This document shows, piece by piece, positions 40,724 through 48,659 of a DNA stretch of 64,000 bases. Under the pieces are notes generated by a model. That model searched no databases and was not told the origin of the DNA. It was given only the letters and a program-made list of their open reading frames with translations. Source of the stretch: JBNPEO01 sp050490315 (lineage in GTDB: Bacteria; Actinomycetota; Actinomycetes; Actinomycetales; Micrococcaceae). The first letter of the stretch is position 1, and every line of letters starts with the position of its first letter. The stretch lies in contig NZ_JBNPEO010000001.1 in the NCBI RefSeq assembly GCF_050490315.1, forward strand, positions 1 to 64,000, in the 5' to 3' direction. The translations under genes and the position numbers were made by a program.

Positions 40724-41805
40724 GTACCGCTAAGAACAAGCCAGGATTTCTTGCCATAGAGCTCGACGGCGCGGGCTGGGACAGCGCCCAGCTCACCCGC
40801 GCGGTGCTCGCCGCAGAGCAGGCCGGCTTCCACGCCGCCACCTTCACCGACGCCCCGGCACCGGGACGGGCTAACGCTTTGCTTCGTGCCGCGTTTGCGG
40901 GTCCGGTGACCCGCAACATCGCCGTGATCCCCGAAGTGGACACTGTATATACGGAGCCGTTTCACATCTCCACCCAGTTGGCCAGCCTGGACTATGTCTC
41001 CCGTGGCCGGGCCGGGTGGATTGTGACTGCCGCCGAATCAGCTGAGGCGGCTGCCGCCGTCGGGCGTTCCGCGGTGACCGGTGCAGCGCTGGGACAGGAA
41101 GCTGCAGCGTCGGTGGAGGTATCCCGGCGGTTGTGGGATTCCTGGGAAGACGACGCTGTGATCCGTGACGTGGCCACCGGGCGTTACATCGACGTGGACA
41201 AACTGCACTATGCGGACTTTGAGACTGGTGACAAGTTTGCCGGTGACGCGTATGCGGTCAAGGGTCCGTCCATCATTCCCCGCCCGCTCCAGGGTCAATT
41301 GCCCGTGCTGGCAGCGGCAGACTTGGTGGGCGAGGGCTCGATTCCTGTGGAGTCTGTGGATGCCGTGCTGGTGACAGCACCCACGCCGGAGTTGTTGGTT
41401 GGTGAGGTGCGGGACGTCAAAGCGCGGCTCGCCGGTGCTAACGGTGACGCGGTTGCCGTAGTTGCGGAGTTGGACGTTGTACTGGACTCGCGCGGTCAAG
41501 CGGCCGCGGAGCGCGTGGCCGGTACTAGATCTGGCCGGGCTCGGTTTGTTGGCTCGCCTGCCGAACTGACTGATTTCCTCGCAGAGCTGTTGACAGCTGC
41601 TGACGGGGTTCGCCTGCACCCGCTGGATCTTTTTGTTGATCTTCAGGAGCTGAGCCTCCTAGTTCTGCCCGAACTTCGGCGCCGCGGCGCACTGCGGGAC
41701 GTCATTCAGGACGGGACCTTTCGTGAGGTGCTGGGCCTTGAACGCCCAGTGAACCGCTACGCATCTGCTTTATCCGCCGCCGCGCCCGCTGGCGCTGGAA
41801 AGTAA
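40720..41805 (+). CDS. LLM-class flavin-dependent oxidoreductase (divergent)
   Basis: A 361-residue luciferase-like protein that would use reduced FMN and O2. The N-terminus (KPGFLAIELDGAGWDSAQLTRAVLAAEQAGFHAATFTDAP) and FHISTQLASLDYVSRGRAGWIVTAAES fit the family. It is shorter and more divergent than the NtaA-type enzyme downstream. The GTG start overlaps the DUF1684 stop by four bases, and the next gene begins nine bases after its stop. Confidence 0.85.
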   Translation: MSTAKNKPGFLAIELDGAGWDSAQLTRAVLAAEQAGFHAATFTDAPAPGRANALLRAAFAGPVTRNIAVIPEVDTVYTEPFHISTQLASLDYVSRGRAGWIVTAAESAEAAAAVGRSAVTGAALGQEAAASVEVSRRLWDSWEDDAVIRDVATGRYIDVDKLHYADFETGDKFAGDAYAVKGPSIIPRPLQGQLPVLAAADLVGEGSIPVESVDAVLVTAPTPELLVGEVRDVKARLAGANGDAVAVVAELDVVLDSRGQAAAERVAGTRSGRARFVGSPAELTDFLAELLTAADGVRLHPLDLFVDLQELSLLVLPELRRRGALRDVIQDGTFREVLGLERPVNRYASALSAAAPAGAGK

Positions 41806-41814
41806 GGGAAAACC

Positions 41815-43185
41815 ATGACACAGCACAGCCAGAACGACGCCGGAACTTTTGTTCCGTCCGGAAAAATCCAGTTTGGTGTTTTCTTCCAAGGCGTGAACTC
41901 CGGGACCATTTGGAAGGCTGAAGAATCAGGGTCCCAAACCGACTTTGAATCCTTCCGACGAATCGCTCAGACCGCCGAGCGCGGTCTATTTGCAGCATTC
42001 TTTTTGGGTGAGGGTCTGCGTTTACGTGAGCACTTGGGCCGTCCGCACGCCCTCGATGTGGTGGGCCGTCCGGATGCGCAGACCGCTCTTGCGGCGCTCG
42101 CAGGAGTCACCAAGAACATTGGTTTGGTGGCCACACAGAACACCACCTACAACGATCCCGCCGACTTGGCGCACCGTTTGGCGTCGCTTGATCTGATCTC
42201 TGGTGGGCGTGCGGCCTGGAACATTGTGACAACTGACAACGCGTGGACTGGTGCCAATTTCCGGCGCGGCGGGTACCTGAATCACGCTGACAGGTACAAG
42301 CATGCCGAGGCGTTCGTTGAGACGGCTAAGCGGATCTGGGATTCGTGGGAGACCGCTGACGGCCCGGCCCGGCGAGTACTGCACGAAGGCCAGCATTACA
42401 CGGTGGACGTCACGCCACGTTTGCCGCGCAGCGCCCAGTACCGACCGGTGCTGTTCCAGGCAGGTGATTCCCCGGAAGGCCGCGACTTTGCTGCCCGCCA
42501 AGCGGACGTGATCTTCTCCGCGCACCCCAAGTTTGAGGCAGCGGTGAAATTCCGTGAGGACCTGGTGGAGCGCTCTCTTAAGGCTGGCCGTGGGGCGAAC
42601 GCGCTGCAGATCATGCCGGCGAGCGAGTTCATTTTGGCGCCGACGTCTGCTGAAGCTGCCGAGAAGAAGGCATGGGTGCGGAGTTTGCAGATTGGCCCGC
42701 AGCAAGCCATTGCGTACCTCGAGCAGTTCTGGGGCCGGGAATTGTCTAGCTACGATCCGGATGGTCCGTTGCCGGACATTGACCCTGTGGTTGAGGAGAC
42801 CTCGGAGACTCGCGGTAGCGGTTTCCATGGTGCTAAGGCGCGGCAGCTGGCTGATCAGTGGCGGGCAGAGGCGAAGGATAAGAACCTGAGCATTCGGGAG
42901 TTTGTTTCGTCCCGGACAGCTCGGATTGATTCGACCTTCACCGGTTCGTACTCGGAGATTGCTGACCAGCTGGCGGAGTTCGCTCGCGTGGGGGCGGTGG
43001 ATGGGTTCAACATTTCACCGTGGCTGGTGCCCAGCGGATTGGACGACATCGTGAACCACCTGGTCCCGGAGCTGCAGGAGCGCGGCGTGTACCCCACCGA
43101 GTATGCGGGGTCCACGTTGCGCGAGAACCTGGGCTTGGCCACCCCGGTCCGTTCGGCTGATGTGGTTGAGACGGTTCGTGCCTAA
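41815..43185 (+). CDS. NtaA/SnaA/DszA-family FMN-dependent monooxygenase
   Basis: A 456-residue two-component flavin monooxygenase; relatives act on nitrilotriacetate, dibenzothiophene sulfone and N-acetylated S-substituted cysteines. Family marks are IQFGVFFQGVNSGTIWK, AERGLFAAFFLGEGLRLRE, VGRPDAQTALAALAGVTKNIGLVATQNTTYNDPADLAHRLASLDLISGGRAAWNIVTTDN, and RYKHAEAFVETAKRIWDSWE. A flavin reductase partner must come from elsewhere; none is in this operon. Its stop overlaps the ATG of a possible 48-residue frame. Confidence 0.95.
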   Translation: MTQHSQNDAGTFVPSGKIQFGVFFQGVNSGTIWKAEESGSQTDFESFRRIAQTAERGLFAAFFLGEGLRLREHLGRPHALDVVGRPDAQTALAALAGVTKNIGLVATQNTTYNDPADLAHRLASLDLISGGRAAWNIVTTDNAWTGANFRRGGYLNHADRYKHAEAFVETAKRIWDSWETADGPARRVLHEGQHYTVDVTPRLPRSAQYRPVLFQAGDSPEGRDFAARQADVIFSAHPKFEAAVKFREDLVERSLKAGRGANALQIMPASEFILAPTSAEAAEKKAWVRSLQIGPQQAIAYLEQFWGRELSSYDPDGPLPDIDPVVEETSETRGSGFHGAKARQLADQWRAEAKDKNLSIREFVSSRTARIDSTFTGSYSEIADQLAEFARVGAVDGFNISPWLVPSGLDDIVNHLVPELQERGVYPTEYAGSTLRENLGLATPVRSADVVETVRA

Positions 43186-43331
43186 TGTCTTGGGCTGATT
43201 TCTTCGGAAGGTTCGACGACGGCGGCGAAGTAAGTGCCGTCGTCGACCTTTCCGCGGGTGACGCTTTAGCCGGGGATCCGTACGCGGGGGTGGCGCGACT
43301 TGAGCTGGCCGTGTGGGAGCAGTGGTTGTAA
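43185..43331 (+). CDS. Possible 48-aa small protein
   Basis: The ATG shares one base with the upstream TAA (TAATG), a classic coupling arrangement. The acidic product starts SWADFFGRFDDGGEVSAVVD and ends GVARLELAVWEQWL. It has no known family. It may be a real small operon member or the remnant of a gene. Support rests on the overlap and on coding-like codon use. Confidence 0.4.
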   Translation: MSWADFFGRFDDGGEVSAVVDLSAGDALAGDPYAGVARLELAVWEQWL

Positions 43332-43379
43332 TTTGGCTTAGTCTCAATAGTGACAGCAGTTTTTGAGAGAAGGAATCCC

Positions 43380-44441
43380 ATGCCTGAAAAATCCCAACCG
43401 CTACGGAAACTTGGATTCCTGACCATCGGCTTGTTTGACCCGGCGGACCCTGCGGCTGGGCACGAATCGACCTTGCAGATTATTGAACTGGGCGAGAAGC
43501 TTGGCTTCGACAGCGCATGGTTGCGTCACCGGCACCTGCAATTTGGGATCTCGTCCCCTGTGGCTGTGATGGCTGCGGCGAGTCAGCGGACCTCCCGCAT
43601 CGAGCTGGGCACCGCGGTGACGCCTTTGGGTTGGGAGAACCCGCTGCGGCTCGCAGAGGATTTGGCCACTGTGGACGTGCTGTCCGGCGGCCGGATCAAT
43701 CCCGGGGTGAGTGTGGGGGAGCCGATGCAGTTCGACACCCTTAAGCATGAGCTCTACCCGGACACCGCCGACGTCGAAGATTTCAGTTACGCCCGGGTTG
43801 AACGCTTTGCGCGGTTGGTCGCCGGAGAACCGGTCCGCGAATTCTCCGGCAAACAAGGTGTAGTGGAGGAGTTTTCGCGCCGGGTTGAGCCGCACTCCGC
43901 AGGTTTGCGAGAGCGGCTTTGGTACGGGGCTGGCAGTTTGAAGTCCGCCGTATGGGCTGGGGCCAATGGGTTCAATTTGCTCTCCAGTAGCGTGATCTTC
44001 CCCATCCCTGATCAGGAACCTGACTTTGCTCTGGTGCAGCAATCGCAGATCCAGGCGTTCCGGAAGGCTGCGGCCGATGCTGGGCATTCAGGCGCTCGAG
44101 TATCACAAGGCTTGGTGGTGATCCCTACCGATTCTGCATCCCCGGAACAGCGCGAGAAGTATCAGCGGTATGTTGACGAGCGAACCCCGCGAACCCTGAC
44201 GCCTCAGGGCCCACGGGGCATGATGTTCGCAGCCGATCTGATCGGCACTTCCGAGGAAATCGCGGAGCAGCTCTACGCTCACGCGGGTTTCCGTGAAGTG
44301 GATGAGGTGGCGTTCGCTTTGCCGTTCAGTTTTGAGCACGAGGATTACGTGCAGATCCTGACGGATATTGCTGAGAAGTTAGGTCCGGCGTTGGGGTGGC
44401 TAGCGCCACCGACTACCTCCGGGGCACCGTCGACCGTTTGA
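43380..44441 (+). CDS. LLM-class flavin-dependent oxidoreductase
   Basis: A 353-residue luciferase-like monooxygenase. LRKLGFLTIGLFDPADPAAGHESTLQIIELGEKLGFDSAWLRHRHLQFGISSPVAVMAAASQRTSRIELGTAVTPLGWENPLRLAEDLATVDVLSGGRINPGVSVG is the usual N-terminal barrel of this group. AGAAGGAA precedes the ATG at 43380; an upstream in-frame codon has no ribosome site. It is the last gene of the uptake and oxygenase operon and is convergent with a hypothetical gene 12 bases away. Confidence 0.92.
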   Translation: MPEKSQPLRKLGFLTIGLFDPADPAAGHESTLQIIELGEKLGFDSAWLRHRHLQFGISSPVAVMAAASQRTSRIELGTAVTPLGWENPLRLAEDLATVDVLSGGRINPGVSVGEPMQFDTLKHELYPDTADVEDFSYARVERFARLVAGEPVREFSGKQGVVEEFSRRVEPHSAGLRERLWYGAGSLKSAVWAGANGFNLLSSSVIFPIPDQEPDFALVQQSQIQAFRKAAADAGHSGARVSQGLVVIPTDSASPEQREKYQRYVDERTPRTLTPQGPRGMMFAADLIGTSEEIAEQLYAHAGFREVDEVAFALPFSFEHEDYVQILTDIAEKLGPALGWLAPPTTSGAPSTV

Positions 44442-44453
44442 AGTACGCCGGTT

Positions 44454-44921
44454 CTATTCTTCGACTGCGTTCGCTGGTTCTTGGCTGAGTGCCTCGATGT
44501 AGTCGAGGGTTTTGGGGCTGACATGCAAGACGGCCCCCATGGCCTCGCGGAGGTCAGCGCCTTTGGCGGCGTCGTCAAAGGCTGCGCGGAGTTCGGCGAC
44601 AGTCTCAATTCTTTGGATCTCCAGTACGGCCGTCATGTCATCTACTTGTGCCAGCCGGCCGGGTGATGGCCAGTCGATAACCTCGGAAAGGGTCCCGCCG
44701 TCGAGGTGTGCCCTGAATCCGCTGGTGGTGGCAGCGTCCGGCCATGCCTCGATCAGGGTAAGAACGCGGGGCCGGACCGTTGCGTGATAGTTCTGCCGCC
44801 GCTGCAAGGCGGCATCGAGAATGATGGCGCCGATGTGATCCCAACTGCGGGCAGTGGCCTCAGTTTCAACGGGAGCATCCTGTGGCGTTGGAACACTGGC
44901 AACATCATTATCGAAAGTCAT
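44454..44921 (-). CDS. Hypothetical protein, 155 aa
   Basis: A soluble helical protein I cannot assign. WDHIGAIILDAALQRRQNYHATVRPRVLTLIEAWPDAATTSGFRAHLDGGTLSEVIDWPSPGRLAQVDDM is followed by a C-terminal helical part (TVAELRAAFDDAAKGADLREAMGAVLHVSPKTLDYIEALS). Start: the ATG at 44921; longer frames upstream overlap metH and are unlikely. It is divergent from metH across 85 bases, so they may share control. Confidence 0.7.
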   Translation of the reverse strand: MTFDNDVASVPTPQDAPVETEATARSWDHIGAIILDAALQRRQNYHATVRPRVLTLIEAWPDAATTSGFRAHLDGGTLSEVIDWPSPGRLAQVDDMTAVLEIQRIETVAELRAAFDDAAKGADLREAMGAVLHVSPKTLDYIEALSQEPANAVEE

Positions 44922-45006
44922 ATGTGAATACTTCCACGCCGCACCCCCCGTCGTAGCACATGGACACACATCGCATCGCGCCCACCACCACACGTAACCT
45001 GTTGGC

Positions 45007-48000
45007 ATGCCTCGTTTTGCGCTAGACATCGATACTGTTCCCCGCCCGGCCCGCGCCCAGGCCCTGCTTGATGCGGTGAACACCCGGGTGGTTATTGCCG
45101 ATGGCGCCATGGGCACCATGCTCCAAGCCCGTGATCTGAAGCTGGAAACGGACTTCCAAAACCTTGAGGGCTGCAACGAGATCCTCAACGAGACCCGCCC
45201 GGACGTCATCGGCGACATTCACGACGCCTACTTCGCCACCGGCATCGACGCCGTGGAGACCAACACCTTTGGCGCCAACTGGTCCAACCTTTCGGACTAC
45301 GGCATCGAGGACCGCATCGAGGAACTCGCCCAAAAGGGCGCCCGGATTGCCCGCGAACGTGCGGAAGCTGCCGAAGACAAAGACGGCCGCATGCGCTGGG
45401 TCCTCGGCTCCATGGGCCCCGGCACCAAACTTCCCAGCCTCGGCCACACGAGCTACGCCAACCTCAAAGAGACCTTCGCGCTCCAAGCCGAAGGCCTGAT
45501 CGACGGCGGCGCGGACGCTTTCCTGATCGAAACCAGCCAAGACCTTCTCCAAACTAAGGCTGCAGTTAACGGTTGCAAGCAAGCGATCGTCACCCGCGGC
45601 GTCCGCCTGCCGATCTTCGTTGAAGTCACGGTGGAAACCACCGGGACCATGCTTATGGGCTCGGAAATCGGCGCCGCCCTCACCGCGCTGGAACCACTCG
45701 GCGTGGACGCGATCGGCCTGAACTGCGCCACCGGCCCGGCCGAGATGAGCGAACACCTCCGCCACCTCTCCAAACAGTCCTCCGTCGCGATCGCCTGTAT
45801 GCCCAACGCCGGACTCCCGGTCCTAGGCCCCAACGGCGCGCACTACCCGCTCTCACCCGCGGAACTGGCCACCGCCCACGAACAGTTCGTCCGCGAATTC
45901 GGTATCGGTTTGGTGGGTGGCTGTTGCGGTACGACGCCGGAACACCTGTCCGCCGTCGTCGAACGTTTGGCCCCCTTCCGGACTCAGTCCGGGTCACCGA
46001 AGGAGGGCCCGGCGCGGGTCCCGGCCGAGCGCGAAGCGGGCGTGTCCTCGCTCTACCAGCACGTGAATTTCAAGCAGGACGCTTCCTACCTGGCTATCGG
46101 GGAGCGGACCAACGCTAACGGATCCAAGGCATTCCGGCAGGCCATGCTTGAGGAACGCTGGGATGACTGCGTGGACATTGCGCGCGAACAAATTCGCGTT
46201 GGTGCGCACCTTTTGGACGTCTGCATTGACTACGTGGGCCGCGACGGTGTTGCAGACGTCAAGTCAATCGTTTCCCGTTTCGCTTCAGCATCCACCCTCC
46301 CGCTGGTTATCGACTCCACCGAACCTCCCGTACTGCAAGCCGGATTGGAACTCATCGGCGGACGCCCGGTGGTCAACTCGGTGAACTACGAGGACGGTGA
46401 CGGACCCAATAGTCGCTTTGCCCGGATCATGCCGCTGGTCAAAGAGCACGGCACCGCGGTGATCGCCCTGACCATCGACGAATCCGGCCAGGCCCGCACC
46501 ACGGACGGCAAAGTGGCCATCGCTTCGCGCCTGATCGACGCCTTGGTGGGTGAATGGGGCATGCGGGTTGAGGACATCATCGTTGACTGCCTCACCTTCC
46601 CGGTGGCCACCGGCCAAGAGGAAACCCGCCGCGACGGCATCGAAACTATCGAAGCGATCCGCCAAATCACTGCAAAATACCCCGGAATCAACACCACCCT
46701 CGGTGTCTCCAACGTGTCCTTCGGCCTCAACCCGGCGGCCCGCGTGGTCCTGAACTCCGTCTTCCTGCACGAAGCCGTCCAAGCCGGGCTTTCGTCCGGA
46801 ATTATCGACGCCGCCAAGATCGTCCCACTCGCATCCCTCCCCGAGGAGCAGCGCAAGGTTGCCCTAGATCTGGTCTATGACCGCCGCGAATACGACTCCG
46901 AAGGCAACACCACCTACGATCCGCTAGCCATCATGCTGGACATGTTCGCCGGTGTGGACACTGCAGCGCTGAAGGATCAGCGAGCCGCGGAACTCGCCGC
47001 GCTGCCCACCGGTGCCCGCTTGGAACGCCGCATTATCGACGGCGAAGGCAAGGGCCTGGAAGCGGACCTGGACCTGGCCCGCAGCGAAGGCCTCACTCCG
47101 CTGGGCATCATCAATGATCACCTCCTTGAAGGTATGAAAGTTGTGGGCGAGCGCTTCGGCGCCGGCGAAATGCAGTTGCCGTTTGTGCTGCAATCCGCTG
47201 AGGTGATGAAGAACGCCGTCGCGCTTTTGGAACCGCACATGGAGAAATCTGACTCCTCCGGCAAGGGCACCATGGTGATTGCCACGGTCCGCGGCGACGT
47301 CCATGACATCGGTAAGAACCTCGTGGACATCATCCTGACCAACAACGGCTACAAGGTCATCAATATCGGCATCAAGCAGGGCATCGCGGAGATCATGGCC
47401 GCCGCTGAGGAACACAACGCGGACGTGATCGGAATGTCCGGGCTGCTGGTGAAATCGACAGTGGTGATGAAGGAAAACCTCGCCGGGCTGCAATCCCGCG
47501 GCCTGGCCAAAAAGTGGCCGGTGATTCTGGGCGGCGCAGCCCTGACGCGCGCCTACGTTGAGCAGGATCTCGCCGAACAGTTCGAGGGGACCGTCCGGTA
47601 CGCAAAAGACGCCTTCGAGGGACTCGCTCTGATGGAACCGCTGGTGGCAATCGCGCGGGGCGCTCATCCTGACGAGGTTGGCCTGCCGCCTTTGAAGAAA
47701 CGCATTCACCGTTCTGGTCCGTCGTTTACGGTCACCGAGCCGGAGGCGATGCCCGGCCGGTCCGACGTCGTTGTGGACAATGTGGTGCCCGCGCCACCGT
47801 TCTGGGGAACCCGGATTGTGCGCGGCATTGCGCTCAACGATTACTCCGCGTTTTTGGATGAGCGCGCCACGTTTATGGGCCAGTGGGGTCTGAAACCCGG
47901 CCGCGGCGAGGACGGCGCTTCCTATGAGGAACTCGTAGAGACCGAAGGCCGCCCGCGTCTGCGCTACTGGCTGGACCGGATTCTGGGCGAAGGAATGCTG

Positions 48001-48645
48001 GACGCCTCCGTGGCGTACGGCTACTTCCCCGTGGTGGCCGAAGGGGAAGATGTGGTGGTTTTGCATCACAGTGAAGACCCCGACGGCGTACTCGGCACTC
48101 CCGGTCTGCTCGCCCCCGATGGTGGTTCCGGTGGGCAGATTGGCACCGAGCGTTTGCGCTTTAACTTCCCGCGTCAGCGCCGCGACCGGCACTTGTGCTT
48201 GGCCGACTTTGTGCGGTCCCGCGAGTCCGGGCAGATTGATGTTCTGCCGGTTCAGCTGGTCACCGCCGGTTCGAAGATCGAAGAGTTCACCTCCAAGATG
48301 TTCGCCGCCAACCAGTACCGGGATTACTACGAGCTCAACGGCCTGGTGATGCAGCTGACCGAGGCGCTCGCCGAATTCTGGCACGCACGTATTCGTAAGG
48401 AGTTGGGCTTCGGCGCCGAGGAACCCAAGGAAACCGCTGGATACTTCAAACTCGACTACCGGGGTGCCCGTTTCTCGCTGGGGTACCCGGCCTGCCCGGA
48501 CATGGAGGACCGCCGCAAAGTCACCGAACTCCTCAAGCCTGAGCGCATGGGCGTGGTGCTGAGTAACGAGTTGATGCTGCACCCTGAGCAGTCAACTGAC
48601 GCCTTTGTGTTCCACCACCCGGAGGCCAAGTACTTCAAGGTGTAG
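45007..48645 (+). CDS. metH: Cobalamin-dependent methionine synthase
   Basis: A 1212-residue enzyme that methylates homocysteine from methyltetrahydrofolate through methylcobalamin. The homocysteine domain covers about 1-330, with zinc cysteines in GLNCATG and GGCCGTTPEH. The pterin domain is at about 350-620 (YLAIGERTNANGSKAFRQAM). The cobalamin cap and Rossmann domains are at about 640-890, with the axial-His motif DVHDIGKN and GMSGLLVKSTVVM. The reactivation domain is at about 920-1210 (FNFPRQRRDRHLCLADFV). All four modules are complete. It is convergent with the ECF transporter, 14 bases away. Confidence 0.98.
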   Translation: MPRFALDIDTVPRPARAQALLDAVNTRVVIADGAMGTMLQARDLKLETDFQNLEGCNEILNETRPDVIGDIHDAYFATGIDAVETNTFGANWSNLSDYGIEDRIEELAQKGARIARERAEAAEDKDGRMRWVLGSMGPGTKLPSLGHTSYANLKETFALQAEGLIDGGADAFLIETSQDLLQTKAAVNGCKQAIVTRGVRLPIFVEVTVETTGTMLMGSEIGAALTALEPLGVDAIGLNCATGPAEMSEHLRHLSKQSSVAIACMPNAGLPVLGPNGAHYPLSPAELATAHEQFVREFGIGLVGGCCGTTPEHLSAVVERLAPFRTQSGSPKEGPARVPAEREAGVSSLYQHVNFKQDASYLAIGERTNANGSKAFRQAMLEERWDDCVDIAREQIRVGAHLLDVCIDYVGRDGVADVKSIVSRFASASTLPLVIDSTEPPVLQAGLELIGGRPVVNSVNYEDGDGPNSRFARIMPLVKEHGTAVIALTIDESGQARTTDGKVAIASRLIDALVGEWGMRVEDIIVDCLTFPVATGQEETRRDGIETIEAIRQITAKYPGINTTLGVSNVSFGLNPAARVVLNSVFLHEAVQAGLSSGIIDAAKIVPLASLPEEQRKVALDLVYDRREYDSEGNTTYDPLAIMLDMFAGVDTAALKDQRAAELAALPTGARLERRIIDGEGKGLEADLDLARSEGLTPLGIINDHLLEGMKVVGERFGAGEMQLPFVLQSAEVMKNAVALLEPHMEKSDSSGKGTMVIATVRGDVHDIGKNLVDIILTNNGYKVINIGIKQGIAEIMAAAEEHNADVIGMSGLLVKSTVVMKENLAGLQSRGLAKKWPVILGGAALTRAYVEQDLAEQFEGTVRYAKDAFEGLALMEPLVAIARGAHPDEVGLPPLKKRIHRSGPSFTVTEPEAMPGRSDVVVDNVVPAPPFWGTRIVRGIALNDYSAFLDERATFMGQWGLKPGRGEDGASYEELVETEGRPRLRYWLDRILGEGMLDASVAYGYFPVVAEGEDVVVLHHSEDPDGVLGTPGLLAPDGGSGGQIGTERLRFNFPRQRRDRHLCLADFVRSRESGQIDVLPVQLVTAGSKIEEFTSKMFAANQYRDYYELNGLVMQLTEALAEFWHARIRKELGFGAEEPKETAGYFKLDYRGARFSLGYPACPDMEDRRKVTELLKPERMGVVLSNELMLHPEQSTDAFVFHHPEAKYFKV

Positions 48646-48659
48646 GGCGCTGCGCGCCG

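Noticed and set aside
44922..45006. Cobalamin or SAM riboswitch upstream of metH
   Set aside because: The 85-base divergent gap is too short and lacks a B12-box-like or S-box-like core.
46924..48582. 552-codon minus-strand open frame inside metH
   Set aside because: Antisense shadow; the plus strand carries continuous MetH domains.
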